Assembly: GCF_023223525.1 (NCBI RefSeq)
Contig: NZ_JALPRX010000029.1
Coordinates: 119,551-183,550 of the forward strand
Length of the DNA: 64,000 bases
Direction: 5' to 3'
DNA from: Roseomonas acroporae
GTDB lineage: Bacteria > Pseudomonadota > Alphaproteobacteria > Acetobacterales > Acetobacteraceae
The position numbers and the translations under genes are program-made. The notes under the pieces were generated by a model. It was not told the DNA's origin. It did no database searches and saw nothing but the letters and a program-made list of their open reading frames with translations. Of the stretch, positions 26,065 to 35,782 are shown piece by piece (positions within the stretch are counted from its first letter, which is position 1; each line of letters opens with the position of its first letter).

Positions 26065-27368
26065 CGGCCGCGGCCGCCATGCGCCCGGACGCCGATGCCG
26101 CGCCGGCGGGCCCGATCGCCACCGCCGCTCCGGCGGTCGCGCCGGCCGCCGGTCGCCGGGAGACCGGCGAGCCGCCGGAGGCGGGACTGGCGGCGGTGCT
26201 GGCCATGCTCGGGCCGGCCCCGGCCTTCAACGCCGCGGTGCCGCTGATCGAGGCGGCGGTGGCGCGCACCGGGCGGGTGGTGCGGCCGGCCGGCACCACC
26301 GGCACGGCGGCGGAGGAGGCGATCCTGTTCCGCTCCGTCCCGAGCCTCGCCTTTCCCCCCGCCGACATCGCCGCGCTGCGCTGCGCCGAGCGCGCCGGCG
26401 AGGGCGACAACGACTGGCCGGTCGAGATGGAGGTGGCCTTCCTCGGGCTGTACGGCCCCGCCTCGCCGCTGCCGGTCCAGTGGACCGAGCAGATCGTCAC
26501 CGACCAGCCCGGCGCGCGGAACCTGCGCGACGTGCTCGACCTGTTCGCCCACCCGCTGGTTGGGCTGGCCTGGCGGCTCTGGCGCGGCAACCGCCTGCAT
26601 CTGCACTGGATGGAACGGGGCAGCGAGGCGGGGCGGGACATCGTCTCGGTCGCGGCGCTGGCGCTCGGCGGGCTGGTGCCCGGCGGCGGACCGGGGGGCG
26701 GACCGGGGGAGGGGCCGGGGGGCGGACCGGGGGACGGGCAGGAAGACGGGGCGGGCGAGCTGGATCCGGTGCGGCTGCTGCCGCTCTGCGGGCTGCTGGC
26801 GCGGTACAGCCGCGGCGCGGACACGGTCGCCGGCATCGTCGCCGCCTATCTCGGCGTCGAGACGCGCCTCGAGGAATGGGTGCCGTCGCGCGTGCCGGTC
26901 CCGGCCGATCAGCTTTTCCGCCTCGGCGACAGGGCGGCGACGCCGGGCGAGGTGGTGCTGGGCGAGAGCGTCTGCGACGTGTCGGGCACGGTGCGCCTGA
27001 CGCTCGGCCCGCTGCCGGCCGCGACCTTCCAGGCCCTGCTGCCGGGCGGTCCGTTGCGCCGCACCCTGGCGGCGCTGCTGCGCCTGGCCCTGCGCGACCC
27101 GCTGCGGGTGGAGCTGGACCTGCTGCTGGCGCCGGGGCAGTCGCCCGGCCTGGTGCTGGGGGGCGGGCAGCTCGGCTGGACGAGCTGGGCGGGCGGGCCG
27201 GGCGAGGTCGGGCATGGCCCGCCCGGCCCGGGGGGCGGGGGCGGCGCCCGGGCGTGGGGGGGGGGGGGCGAGCGCGGGGGCCCGTGGGGGGGGGGCGGGC
27301 CGCGCGGCGGCCCGAGCGGGGCGGGCGGGCCGGGCGAGGTCGGGCATTGCCCGACCGGCCCGGTGTGA
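26028..27368 (+). CDS. tssG: T6SS baseplate protein TssG (VasB/ImpH) with hypervariable glycine tail
   Basis: A 446-aa TssG. The core from about residue 54 carries FRSVPSLAFPPADI, the EVAFLGLYGPASPLP motif and a C-terminal LGGGQLGWTSWAG, where TssG proteins normally end. An Ala-rich N-terminal extension (about 50 aa) overlaps tssF by 37 nt. An internal GGGP linker is built from four 12-bp units (26685-26732). Beyond residue 387 there is an extra 59-aa Gly-rich tail encoded by two in-frame direct repeats (AGGPGEVGH) that flank runs of 13 and 10 guanines. Slippage there would change the tail: other frames stop at 27465 and 27679. A sequencing error in the G runs is an alternative. The core domain is certain; the true C-terminus is not. 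Confidence 0.88.
   Translation: MADPDGAGADPVAAAAAMRPDADAAPAGPIATAAPAVAPAAGRRETGEPPEAGLAAVLAMLGPAPAFNAAVPLIEAAVARTGRVVRPAGTTGTAAEEAILFRSVPSLAFPPADIAALRCAERAGEGDNDWPVEMEVAFLGLYGPASPLPVQWTEQIVTDQPGARNLRDVLDLFAHPLVGLAWRLWRGNRLHLHWMERGSEAGRDIVSVAALALGGLVPGGGPGGGPGEGPGGGPGDGQEDGAGELDPVRLLPLCGLLARYSRGADTVAGIVAAYLGVETRLEEWVPSRVPVPADQLFRLGDRAATPGEVVLGESVCDVSGTVRLTLGPLPAATFQALLPGGPLRRTLAALLRLALRDPLRVELDLLLAPGQSPGLVLGGGQLGWTSWAGGPGEVGHGPPGPGGGGGARAWGGGGERGGPWGGGGPRGGPSGAGGPGEVGHCPTGPV
27188..27362 (+). repeat. Direct repeats and poly-G tracts at the tssG 3' end
   Basis: A 43-bp direct repeat (27188-27230 and 27320-27362, three mismatches seen) is spaced 132 bp apart, so its loss by recombination would stay in frame. 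Between the copies lie G13 (27256-27268), G5 and G10 (27286-27295). Such runs are prone to slipped-strand mispairing. Confidence 0.75.
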
Positions 27369-27391
27369 GCGCGCGGTGGTGTCGCGGCCCG

Positions 27392-27491
27392 CGCACTGTG
27401 CGGGCCTCCGCGCAGTGCGCGCGGCCTTGCCGCGCCGCGGCGGCGCCGTCCGCGCGGCCCGGTGAGCAGGCTTCCGCACAGTGCCGTGCGG
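27392..27491 (+). promoter_or_regulatory. Cluster of GCAC-N-GTGC palindromes (candidate enhancer sites of hcp)
   Basis: Three palindromes occur in 100 bp: CGCACTGTGCG (27392-27402), CGCGCAGTGCGCG (27409-27421) and CCGCACAGTGCCGTGCGG (27474-27491, containing GCACAGTGC). A degenerate fourth, GCACAGCATGC, follows at about 27498-27508. They lie roughly 110-210 bp upstream of the hcp -24/-12 element, the usual distance for sigma-54 activator sites. Confidence 0.55.
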
Positions 27492-27584
27492 GCCGCCGCA
27501 CAGCATGCCGCGCACGCGGCGCCGAAGCTGACGGATTGCTGACTTCTGCTGACGCAGACTGGAATTTTCGCGCCCGGCCGGCTC

Positions 27585-27600
27585 TGGCACGGCGGTTGCT
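27585..27600 (+). promoter_or_regulatory. Sigma-54 (RpoN) promoter of hcp
   Basis: TGGCACG-GCGG-TTGCT matches the -24/-12 consensus exactly, with a T before TGG-type pyrimidine context (CTC). Transcription would start near 27611, 47 nt before the hcp ATG at 27658. Confidence 0.85.
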
Positions 27601-27657
27601 GCTACCCCGTCAGGCCGACGCAACCCGCGCCGGATCGCAAGAAACGGAACCAGTGTC

Positions 27658-28170
27658 ATGTCCCAGCCGAGCTATGTGACCGTCAGCGGCGCCACCCAGG
27701 GCCAGATCTCCAAGGGCGCCTTCACCGCCGACAGCGTCGGCAACATCTACCAGGAGGGCCACGAGGACACGCTGTTCTGCCAGTCCGTCTCCTACGAGGT
27801 GGCGCTGCCGCGCGACCCGCAGAGCGGCCAGGTCACCGGCCAGCGCGTCCACCAGCCCGCGAAGATCCTGAAGTACGTCGACAAGGCCTCGCCCATGCTG
27901 ATGCAGGCCCTGGCCAGCGGCGAGCTGCTGCAGATCGAGGCCGACTTCTACCGCACCGCCACCTCGGGCAAGCAGGAGAAGTACTACACGGTGAAGTTCA
28001 CCGACGCGATCCTGGTGCACTACAAGCAGCACACCCCGAACCCGCTGGACCCCGCCAACGCCGCCTTCCGCGACATGGAGGAGCTGGCCTTCACCTACCG
28101 CATGATCGACGTCACCCACGTCGTCGCCGGCACCTCCGGCTCGGATGACTGGCGCTCCCCGAAGTCGTAG
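27658..28170 (+). CDS. hcp: T6SS inner-tube protein Hcp (TssD)
   Basis: A 170-aa Hcp of the Hcp1 type. Hexameric rings stack into the secreted tube, and small effectors can ride inside. The motifs QGQISKGAF, RVHQPAKILKYVDKASP, KYYTVKFTDAILV and the late MEELAFTYRMIDVTHV fit the family. The length is normal. It is preceded by an exact sigma-54 promoter and palindromic candidate enhancer sites, and followed by a 17-bp hairpin (28183-28218) that may limit read-through. It heads the cassette hcp-DUF2169-DUF4280-unknown-transglycosylase. The ribosome site is weak (GGAA). Confidence 0.96.
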   Translation: MSQPSYVTVSGATQGQISKGAFTADSVGNIYQEGHEDTLFCQSVSYEVALPRDPQSGQVTGQRVHQPAKILKYVDKASPMLMQALASGELLQIEADFYRTATSGKQEKYYTVKFTDAILVHYKQHTPNPLDPANAAFRDMEELAFTYRMIDVTHVVAGTSGSDDWRSPKS

Positions 28171-28182
28171 CGTCCGTCAGCC

Positions 28183-28218
28183 GTCCCGCCGCCGGATCCA
28201 GGATCCCGGCGGCGGGAC
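28183..28218 (+). terminator. Long hairpin just after hcp (attenuator or mRNA stabiliser)
   Basis: GTCCCGCCGCCGGATCC (28183-28199) pairs with 28201-28218 except for one bulged base. It lies 13 nt after the hcp stop, has no U-tract, and the next gene starts 52 nt further on. It may keep hcp message high relative to the cargo genes. Confidence 0.55.
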
Positions 28219-28269
28219 ACCGGCGTGGCCGCGACGGGACGGCCCCGCCCCGTCTCGGCGGAGGACCGG

Positions 28270-29505
28270 ATGGAGATCGTCAACGAGACCGGCCTGCGCC
28301 TCATGGTGCAAGGCGACCACGTCCGGCGCCCGGACATCTCGGCGGTCTGCATCCTCAAGGGCACCTTCGCGCTGGTGCCGGGAGGCGCCTGCACGCCGCT
28401 GCCCGAGGCGGCGCAACGCCCCTTCTGCGGCACCGAGCCGCATCTCGACGATCTGGGCCGCACGCCGCGCTGGCTGAGCGACCTCGCCCCCTGCAAGCCG
28501 CACACGGATTTCCTCGTCAACGGCCACTTCCACGCGCCGGGCGGCGTGCCCGTCCCGCATGGCCGCGCCGCCGCCCATCTCGGGCCGATGCACAAGGAGC
28601 TTCTGTTCTTCGGCGAGCGGTGCTGGCTGATCGGCGACGTCATCAGCGAGACGGTGCCGACCGCCCGCGTGCCGCTGCGCTGGGAGCTCGCTTTCGGCGG
28701 CCTGCGCGACCCGCGCAACCCTTGGGGGCGCGGCCTGGCACCGGAGCCGGACGGCATCGTGCGGCTGCCGCAGATCGAGGACCCGGCGGCGCCGGTGCAG
28801 CGCCGCGCCGACCGGCCGGAACCCGCCAATTTCGCCGGCATGCCGGAGCAGTTCGCCGAACGTCGGGCGCGCGCCGGCACGCGCGACCATCGCTGGGCCC
28901 TGTTCGAGGCGCCGTTCCCGCCGAAGGACTACGACCCGAGCTTCCACAACACCGCGCCGCGCGGCCAGCGCGCCGGCAACCACCCGCGCGGCGACGAGGG
29001 GCTGCGCCTGGTCAACCTGCATCCGACCGTGCCGGACCTGGCCACCTGGCTGCCCGGCCTGCGCCCGCGCGTCGCGCTGGTGCGCGAGACGGGCGAGGCC
29101 GAGGAGATCGCGATGCCGCTCGACACGGTGGTGGCGCTGCCCGACGAGGACCAGCTCGTGCTGCTCTGGCGCGGCAACGCGCCGGCCCGCGCGCGGCACC
29201 TGCCGGATGTGGCGCTGGTGGTCGCGACGATGGAGCGGCTGTCGGAGGAGCCCGCGCCGACCGAGGCGGTCACGGCCGCCGCCGCCGCGCGCTGGCGCGC
29301 CATGCAGCCCGCGGACAACGCCGCCGAGACGGAGGCGGCGATCGCCGCCGCGCTCGGCGAGGCGCGCAAGCTGCTGGAGAAGGTCGCGCTGCCGGACGAG
29401 GTGCGCGCGGTGGTGGAGAGCGCGACCGACCCGCAGCTGGTGTTCGACGCGCTGGTCAGGCATGCGCAGGACGAGCTGAAGCGCCTCGGCGCGCCTGGAT
29501 TCTGA
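28270..29505 (+). CDS. DUF2169 family T6SS cargo adaptor
   Basis: A 411-aa protein whose N-terminal 300 residues match DUF2169. Typical features are MEIVNETGLRLMVQGD, KGTFALVPGG, the KPHTDFLVNGHFHAPGG block and RVPLRWELAFGG near residue 140. DUF2169 proteins act as adaptors that load PAAR- or DUF4150/4280-tipped effectors onto VgrG in the cytoplasm. The C-terminal 80 residues are helical and Ala/Glu-rich. GGAGGA sits 5 nt before the ATG at 28270. It lies between hcp and the DUF4280 gene, as expected for an adaptor. Its stop codon lies in the first of four 16-bp tandem units (29497-29560). Confidence 0.88.
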   Translation: MEIVNETGLRLMVQGDHVRRPDISAVCILKGTFALVPGGACTPLPEAAQRPFCGTEPHLDDLGRTPRWLSDLAPCKPHTDFLVNGHFHAPGGVPVPHGRAAAHLGPMHKELLFFGERCWLIGDVISETVPTARVPLRWELAFGGLRDPRNPWGRGLAPEPDGIVRLPQIEDPAAPVQRRADRPEPANFAGMPEQFAERRARAGTRDHRWALFEAPFPPKDYDPSFHNTAPRGQRAGNHPRGDEGLRLVNLHPTVPDLATWLPGLRPRVALVRETGEAEEIAMPLDTVVALPDEDQLVLLWRGNAPARARHLPDVALVVATMERLSEEPAPTEAVTAAAAARWRAMQPADNAAETEAAIAAALGEARKLLEKVALPDEVRAVVESATDPQLVFDALVRHAQDELKRLGAPGF

Positions 29506-29560
29506 GAGGCCCGGATTCTGAGGGGCCCGAATTCTGAGAGGCCCGAGTTCTGAGAGGAGG
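29497..29560 (+). repeat. Four 16-bp tandem units spanning a stop codon and a ribosome binding site
   Basis: Units at 29497, 29513, 29529 and 29545 share the core TTCTGAGAGGCCC (GGATTCTGAGAGGCCC in the first). Unit 1 supplies the TGA of the DUF2169 gene. Unit 4 ends in GAGAGGAGG, the ribosome site of the DUF4280 gene. Each unit carries a TGA. Confidence 0.85.
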
Positions 29561-29565
29561 GTGCG

Positions 29566-29955
29566 ATGGCCTACCTGATGACGACCGGCTGCCCGCTGGA
29601 ATGCAGCTTCGGCCTGACGCCCTCGGCGATGATCGCGCTGCCGCTGCCCGGCGTGCCGACGGTGAACGGCCTGCCCGTCGCGACCATCCTCGACATCGAG
29701 ATCGAGAACGTGCCGCCCTTCGGCCTGTGCAGCTCCCCCGCCAACCCGGAGGTGATCGCGGCCACCGCCGCCGCCATGGGCGTGCTGACGCCGATGCCCT
29801 GCGTGCCGGTGCTGATGCCGTGGGAGCCGCCGGTGGTCAACGCGCTGTCGGACGGCCAGCCGCTGGTCTCGATCGAGGCCAGGGCGCTGTGCGCCTGGGC
29901 CGGCGTGGTCTCGGCCGTCGCGCCGGCGCAGCCCATCGCCGATTCCGTTCCCTGA
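29566..29955 (+). CDS. DUF4280 PAAR-like spike-tip protein
   Basis: A 129-aa protein with the DUF4280 (PAAR-like) signature. Cysteines appear at CPLECSFG (residues 9-16), FGLCSSPANPEV, TPMPCVPV and the terminal LCAWAGVVS. PAAR-like proteins form the sharp metal-binding cone at the tip of VgrG and either carry or recruit effectors. There is no fused toxin domain, so any cargo must be encoded separately. AGGAGG, contributed by the last tandem unit, lies five nt before the ATG. The next gene starts 16 nt downstream. Confidence 0.9.
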   Translation: MAYLMTTGCPLECSFGLTPSAMIALPLPGVPTVNGLPVATILDIEIENVPPFGLCSSPANPEVIAATAAAMGVLTPMPCVPVLMPWEPPVVNALSDGQPLVSIEARALCAWAGVVSAVAPAQPIADSVP

Positions 29956-29971
29956 GCCGGGAGAGGCCGCC

Positions 29972-31138
29972 ATGAGCGACCCGACGCCGCCCGTCATCGA
30001 CGACAAGGCCGCCGTGCTGTCGGTGGAGGTGCCCTACGCCGCCGGCAGCGCCACGAAGCGCGCCTATCTGCGCCTCGGCACCCAGGACACCACCAGCGTC
30101 AGCGAGCCCGCCTTCTGGCCGAGCGGCACGGCGGCGGCCGACCGCGCCGGCATCCTGATGCTCAGCCCGGACGGGCTGGTGATCAACGCCGGCCACATGG
30201 ACACGGTGGTGTTCGGCGAGCAGACCTTCAACATGGTGCACAAGGCGGGCCTCGTCCGCAGCGCCAGCTACACCTTCCCCGAGGACAAGGACCAGAGCAT
30301 CGGCGACAAGACCGCCCGCAACGTCTCCTACACGCTCGGCCATGCCAGCGCCTTCAACGCCGGCGACACGGAGGCGCTGAACGCCACCCAGACCACCACC
30401 ATCACCCTCGGCAACAGCCAGGCCATGACGGCGGGGGCGGGGCTGGTGGCCAGCACCGGCGCCACGGTCAGCGCCGCCGCCTCGGTGATGTCGGTGGCGG
30501 CCAATCTCGGCAAGGTGGACGTCCAGTCCGTGGTGGGCGACGTCAAGATGAGCCGGGTGAACGCGGTGGTCGGCAGCACCTCGGTGCTGCTCGGCATCAG
30601 CCCGGTCACCGAGACGGTGCTCGGCGGCAACGCCACGCTGGTCGGCATCATCCAGGGCGTGCTCGCGGTGTTCGCGACGGCGGCCGCCGGCATCGAGGCC
30701 GGCTTCGCCCTCCAGCTCACCAGCGTCGATCCGATCGAGCCCGGCAACTACGCCACGGTGGACACCAACCCGGTGAAGGACAAGCTCGCCAGCATGCGCG
30801 ACGCCTACTACGCGGCGCTCGGCGTGATGAGCACGGTGCAGGCGGCGGGGCTGGTGCTCGGCGCGGTGGCGCTGAAGCTGGGCATGGGCGCGCAGGCCGC
30901 CGCCTTCCCGCGCATCGAGATGGATGCCACCGGCATCAAGCTGCTGGCCGATCCGACGGTCAGCCTGGTCCTGACGCCGGCGACGGCGATCATGACGGCC
31001 GGTGCCAGCGTGCTGACCATGGGCCCCGCGCAGACCGACCTCACGGCGACGAATCTCGGCATGACCGGGCAGGCCATGTTCATGATCACGTCGCCGGACG
31101 CCTCGATCTCCTCGCCGCTGATCGACCTCAGCGCCTGA
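29972..31138 (+). CDS. Unknown T6SS cassette protein with beta-solenoid-like ends and a hydrophobic centre (388 aa)
   Basis: Not recognised. It lies directly after the PAAR-like tip with a good ribosome site (GGGAGAGG). Residues 1-180 and 313-388 are rich in Thr, Ser, Ala and Gly in short alternating stretches (TTTITLGNSQAMTAGAG, SLVLTPATAIMTAGASVLT), which suggests beta-helix rungs like those of VgrG needles. Between them residues about 198-250 and 281-308 are strongly hydrophobic (GIIQGVLAVFATAAAG and MSTVQAAGLVLGAVALKLG). There is no signal peptide. It could be a detached spike needle, a membrane-inserting effector or both. No typical immunity gene follows; the next gene is a transglycosylase. 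The gene is real on codon use and context; its role is open. Confidence 0.8.
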   Translation: MSDPTPPVIDDKAAVLSVEVPYAAGSATKRAYLRLGTQDTTSVSEPAFWPSGTAAADRAGILMLSPDGLVINAGHMDTVVFGEQTFNMVHKAGLVRSASYTFPEDKDQSIGDKTARNVSYTLGHASAFNAGDTEALNATQTTTITLGNSQAMTAGAGLVASTGATVSAAASVMSVAANLGKVDVQSVVGDVKMSRVNAVVGSTSVLLGISPVTETVLGGNATLVGIIQGVLAVFATAAAGIEAGFALQLTSVDPIEPGNYATVDTNPVKDKLASMRDAYYAALGVMSTVQAAGLVLGAVALKLGMGAQAAAFPRIEMDATGIKLLADPTVSLVLTPATAIMTAGASVLTMGPAQTDLTATNLGMTGQAMFMITSPDASISSPLIDLSA

Positions 31139-31924
31139 AGGCGGGCGGGGAAGGGGGCCAGTCCATGCGGTTCCGACGGGTGTGGCCGGCATCGTCCCGG
31201 CGCCGCGCGGCACTGCCGCTCCTGCTGCTGCTCTGCCTCGCCGCACCGGCCCGCGCCCAGACCGCCCCCGACGCCCGCGCCGACACCCGTGCCCCCTGGA
31301 ACCCCGACGCCGCGCTGGAGCTCGGCCTGCGCTACGAACTCGGCCTCGGCGTCGCGGCCGATCCGGCGCGCGCCGCCACCCTGATCTGCCGCGCCGCCGC
31401 CGGCGGCCACGCGCCCGCCGTGCTGCACCTCGCCGCCACGCTGCTGGAGCCGGACCTGCCCGGCTACGACCCGCCCCGGGCGGCGCAGTGGCTGCGCTTC
31501 CTGCAGACCCGCCAGCGTCTCGGCAGTGCCGCGCGGCTGCGCCCGCCCGGCTGCCCCGGCGACATGACCGCCCCCGGCAACCCGGCGCCCTACGCCGCGC
31601 TGGTCGAGCAGCTCGCGCTGGAGCGCGGCCTCAGCCCCTTCCTGGTCAAGGCGGTGATCGCGGTGGAGAGCGCCTGGCGGCCCGACGCCGTCTCGCGCGC
31701 CGGGGCGCAGGGGCTGATGCAGCTCATGCCCGCCACGGCCCGCCACCACGGCGTGGCCGATCCGTTCGATCCCGAGCAGAACCTGCGCGGCGGCATGGAC
31801 CACCTCGCCCTGCTGCTGCGCCAGTTCGGCGACCCGGCGCTGGCGCTGGCCGCCTACAATGCCGGGCAGGCACCGGTGCTGGCCTGCCGCTGCGTGCCGC
31901 CCATCCCGGAGACGGAGAGCTACG

Positions 31925-33670
<1,746 letters not shown>

Positions 33671-33735
33671 GCTGGCCTCGTCCTCCCTGAGAAGCCGGCC
33701 GCCCGCCCTGGCGGGGGCGGCCGGCGGCGCGTGGC

Positions 33736-35229
33736 TCAGGACTTGTCGAGCTTGCCGACCAGCGAGAGGGTGAAGTCGGCGCCCATGTACTTGAAGTGCG
33801 GCTGGAGCGCCATGTTGACGCGGTACCAGCCGGGCTCGCCCTCGATGTCCGAGACGTCGATCTGCGCCTTGCGCAGCGGCCGGCGCGAGCGAACCTCGGG
33901 GCTCGGGTTCTCCTGGTCGGAGACGTACTGCCGGATCCAGGTGTTCAGCTCGCCCTGCAGCTCGGTCGCGGTCTTCCAGGAGCCGATGTTCTCGCGCTGG
34001 AGCACCTTGATGTAGTGCGCGAAGCGGTTGACCACGTACATGTAGGGAAGCTGGGTGCCGAGCTTGTAGTTCAGCTCCGCCTGCTTGGCCTCGGTCGTGT
34101 TGCCGAAGTACTTCGGCTTCTGCACGGAGTTGGCGGAGAAGAAGGCGGCGTTGTCGCTGCCCTTGCGCATGGTGAGCGCGATGAAGCCCTGCTCGGCCAG
34201 CTCGTACTCGCGCCGGTCGGAGATCAGCACCTCGGTCGGGATCTTGGTCTCGGTCTGGCCCATCGCCTCGAAGTGGTGCAGCGGCAGGTCCTCGACCGCG
34301 CCGCCGCTGTTGGGGCCGATGATGTTGGCCGCCCAGCGGTACTTGGCGAAGCTGTCGTTGAGGCGCGTGGCGACGGCGTAGGCGGCGTTGCCCCAGAGGT
34401 AGTTGTCGGTGTCGGCGTCGGTCTTCTCCTCGAAGTTGAAGGCCTTCACCGGCACCGTCTCCTGCCCGTAGGGCAGGCGGAGCAGGAAACGCGGCAGGGC
34501 GAGGCCCATGTAGCGGCTGTCCTCGCTCTCGCGGAAGCTGTTCCACTTGGCGTATTTCGGGCCCTCGAAGATCGCCTTGAGGTCCTTGAGGTTGGGCAGG
34601 CTCTCGAACCTGTCGACGCCGAGGAATTCGGGGCTGACCGAGCCGATCACCGGCGCGTGCGCCATGGCGCCCACGGCCGAGAGGTTCTGCATCAGCTTGA
34701 TGTCCTGCGCCCCCGGCCCGAAGCTGTAGCCGGTGATGACGCTGGCGAAGGGCTGGCCGCCGAACTGGCCGAACTCGTCGATGTAGACCTGCTTGTAGAG
34801 GCCCGACTGCACGATCTCGGGGCTGTCCTCGAAGTCCTGCAGCACCTCGTCCTTCTGCGCCTGCAGGATCTCGATCTTCACGTTCTGGCGGAAGTCGGCC
34901 TTGTCGATGACGAATTTCAGCGACCGCCAGGTGGATTCGAGGCGCTGGAACTCCTTGTCGTGCAGTACCTCGTTGAGCTGCGCCGAGAGCGTCTGGTCGA
35001 TCGCCGCGATCATGCGGTCGACGGCGGCCGAGTTGATCTTCTCGCCGGCATTGGCCGGCTTGACCATCTCGGCCAGGAAGGCGGCGACGCCTTTCTTCGC
35101 GGCGTCGTAGCCCTCGTCCCTGGGCTTCATCCTGGTCTCGGCCAGCACCTGGTCGAGCAGGGATTCCTCTTCGGTGACGGTGGCGGCCGGGGCCGCGCCC
35201 GGGGTCGCGCCGGATTGGGTCTCGCTCAC
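33736..35229 (-). CDS. tssC: T6SS sheath large subunit TssC (VipB)
   Basis: A 497-aa TssC that forms the contractile sheath with TssB in the cytoplasm. The N-terminus (EEESLLDQVLAETRMKP) is followed by LESTWRSLKFVIDKAD, EFGQFGGQPFASVITGYSF and the C-terminal handshake region (RRPLRKAQIDVSDIEGEPGWY). Length is normal for the family (about 495 aa). The ATG overlaps the tssB stop (ATGA), so the two subunits are coupled, as expected for a 1:1 complex. The sigma-54 activator follows 65 nt downstream. Confidence 0.97.
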   Translation of the reverse strand: MSETQSGATPGAAPAATVTEEESLLDQVLAETRMKPRDEGYDAAKKGVAAFLAEMVKPANAGEKINSAAVDRMIAAIDQTLSAQLNEVLHDKEFQRLESTWRSLKFVIDKADFRQNVKIEILQAQKDEVLQDFEDSPEIVQSGLYKQVYIDEFGQFGGQPFASVITGYSFGPGAQDIKLMQNLSAVGAMAHAPVIGSVSPEFLGVDRFESLPNLKDLKAIFEGPKYAKWNSFRESEDSRYMGLALPRFLLRLPYGQETVPVKAFNFEEKTDADTDNYLWGNAAYAVATRLNDSFAKYRWAANIIGPNSGGAVEDLPLHHFEAMGQTETKIPTEVLISDRREYELAEQGFIALTMRKGSDNAAFFSANSVQKPKYFGNTTEAKQAELNYKLGTQLPYMYVVNRFAHYIKVLQRENIGSWKTATELQGELNTWIRQYVSDQENPSPEVRSRRPLRKAQIDVSDIEGEPGWYRVNMALQPHFKYMGADFTLSLVGKLDKS

Positions 35230-35738
35230 GCCGTCTCTCCCTTGGCGGCCTCGCCCGCGGCACTGATCTCGGCGGTGACCTTCTGGCGCAGGGCCTCGTC
35301 GGCCAGGATGCGCTCGATCGCCTTGCGGAAGGCCGGCATGTTGCCGACCGGGCCCTTCAGCGCCATCAGCGCCTGCCGCAGCTCCAGCAGCTGCTGCATC
35401 GCCGGCACCTGCCGCGCCACCTGCTCCGGCTCGAAGTCCTTGAGCGAGGTGATGCGCAGGCTCACCGCCATCTCGCCCGCGTCCGGCTCGTCCGACAGCC
35501 GGTCCTTCACCTTCAGGTCGAGGGCGAGGTTCTGGTTGCGGAGGACGTCGGAGAAATTGTCCTTGTTGACGTCGATCCGCCGCCGCTCGGCCAGCGGCGT
35601 GTCGTCCGCGCGGCCGGTGAAGTCCGCCAGCATCAGCAGCTTGTGCGGCAGCTCGACATCCTCCCGCGCATCGCCCGTCGCGGGCTTGTAGCGGATGTTC
35701 ACCCGCTCCTTCGGGGCGACCGACGCTTCACTCGCCAT
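35226..35738 (-). CDS. tssB: T6SS sheath small subunit TssB (VipA)
   Basis: A 170-aa TssB. Motifs are RVNIRYKPATGDAREDVELP, HKLLMLADFTGR, the RRRIDVNKDNFSDVLR block and LKDFEPEQVARQVPAMQQLLELR. AAGGAG sits nine nt before the ATG at 35738, the best ribosome site in the minus run, suiting a protein made in large amounts. The stop overlaps tssC. A ClpV-interacting helix normally lies in TssB/TssC; no clpV gene was found in the window to recycle the sheath. Confidence 0.97.
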   Translation of the reverse strand: MASEASVAPKERVNIRYKPATGDAREDVELPHKLLMLADFTGRADDTPLAERRRIDVNKDNFSDVLRNQNLALDLKVKDRLSDEPDAGEMAVSLRITSLKDFEPEQVARQVPAMQQLLELRQALMALKGPVGNMPAFRKAIERILADEALRQKVTAEISAAGEAAKGETA

Positions 35739-35782
35739 GGGTTGTTTCTCCTTGGGATGACCGTTGGGTGATGACGGGTGGT

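Noticed and set aside
29497..29560. Tandem repeats as a possible CRISPR array
   Set aside because: The units are directly adjacent with no spacers, far shorter than CRISPR repeats, and no cas genes are present. The same holds for 53801-53864.
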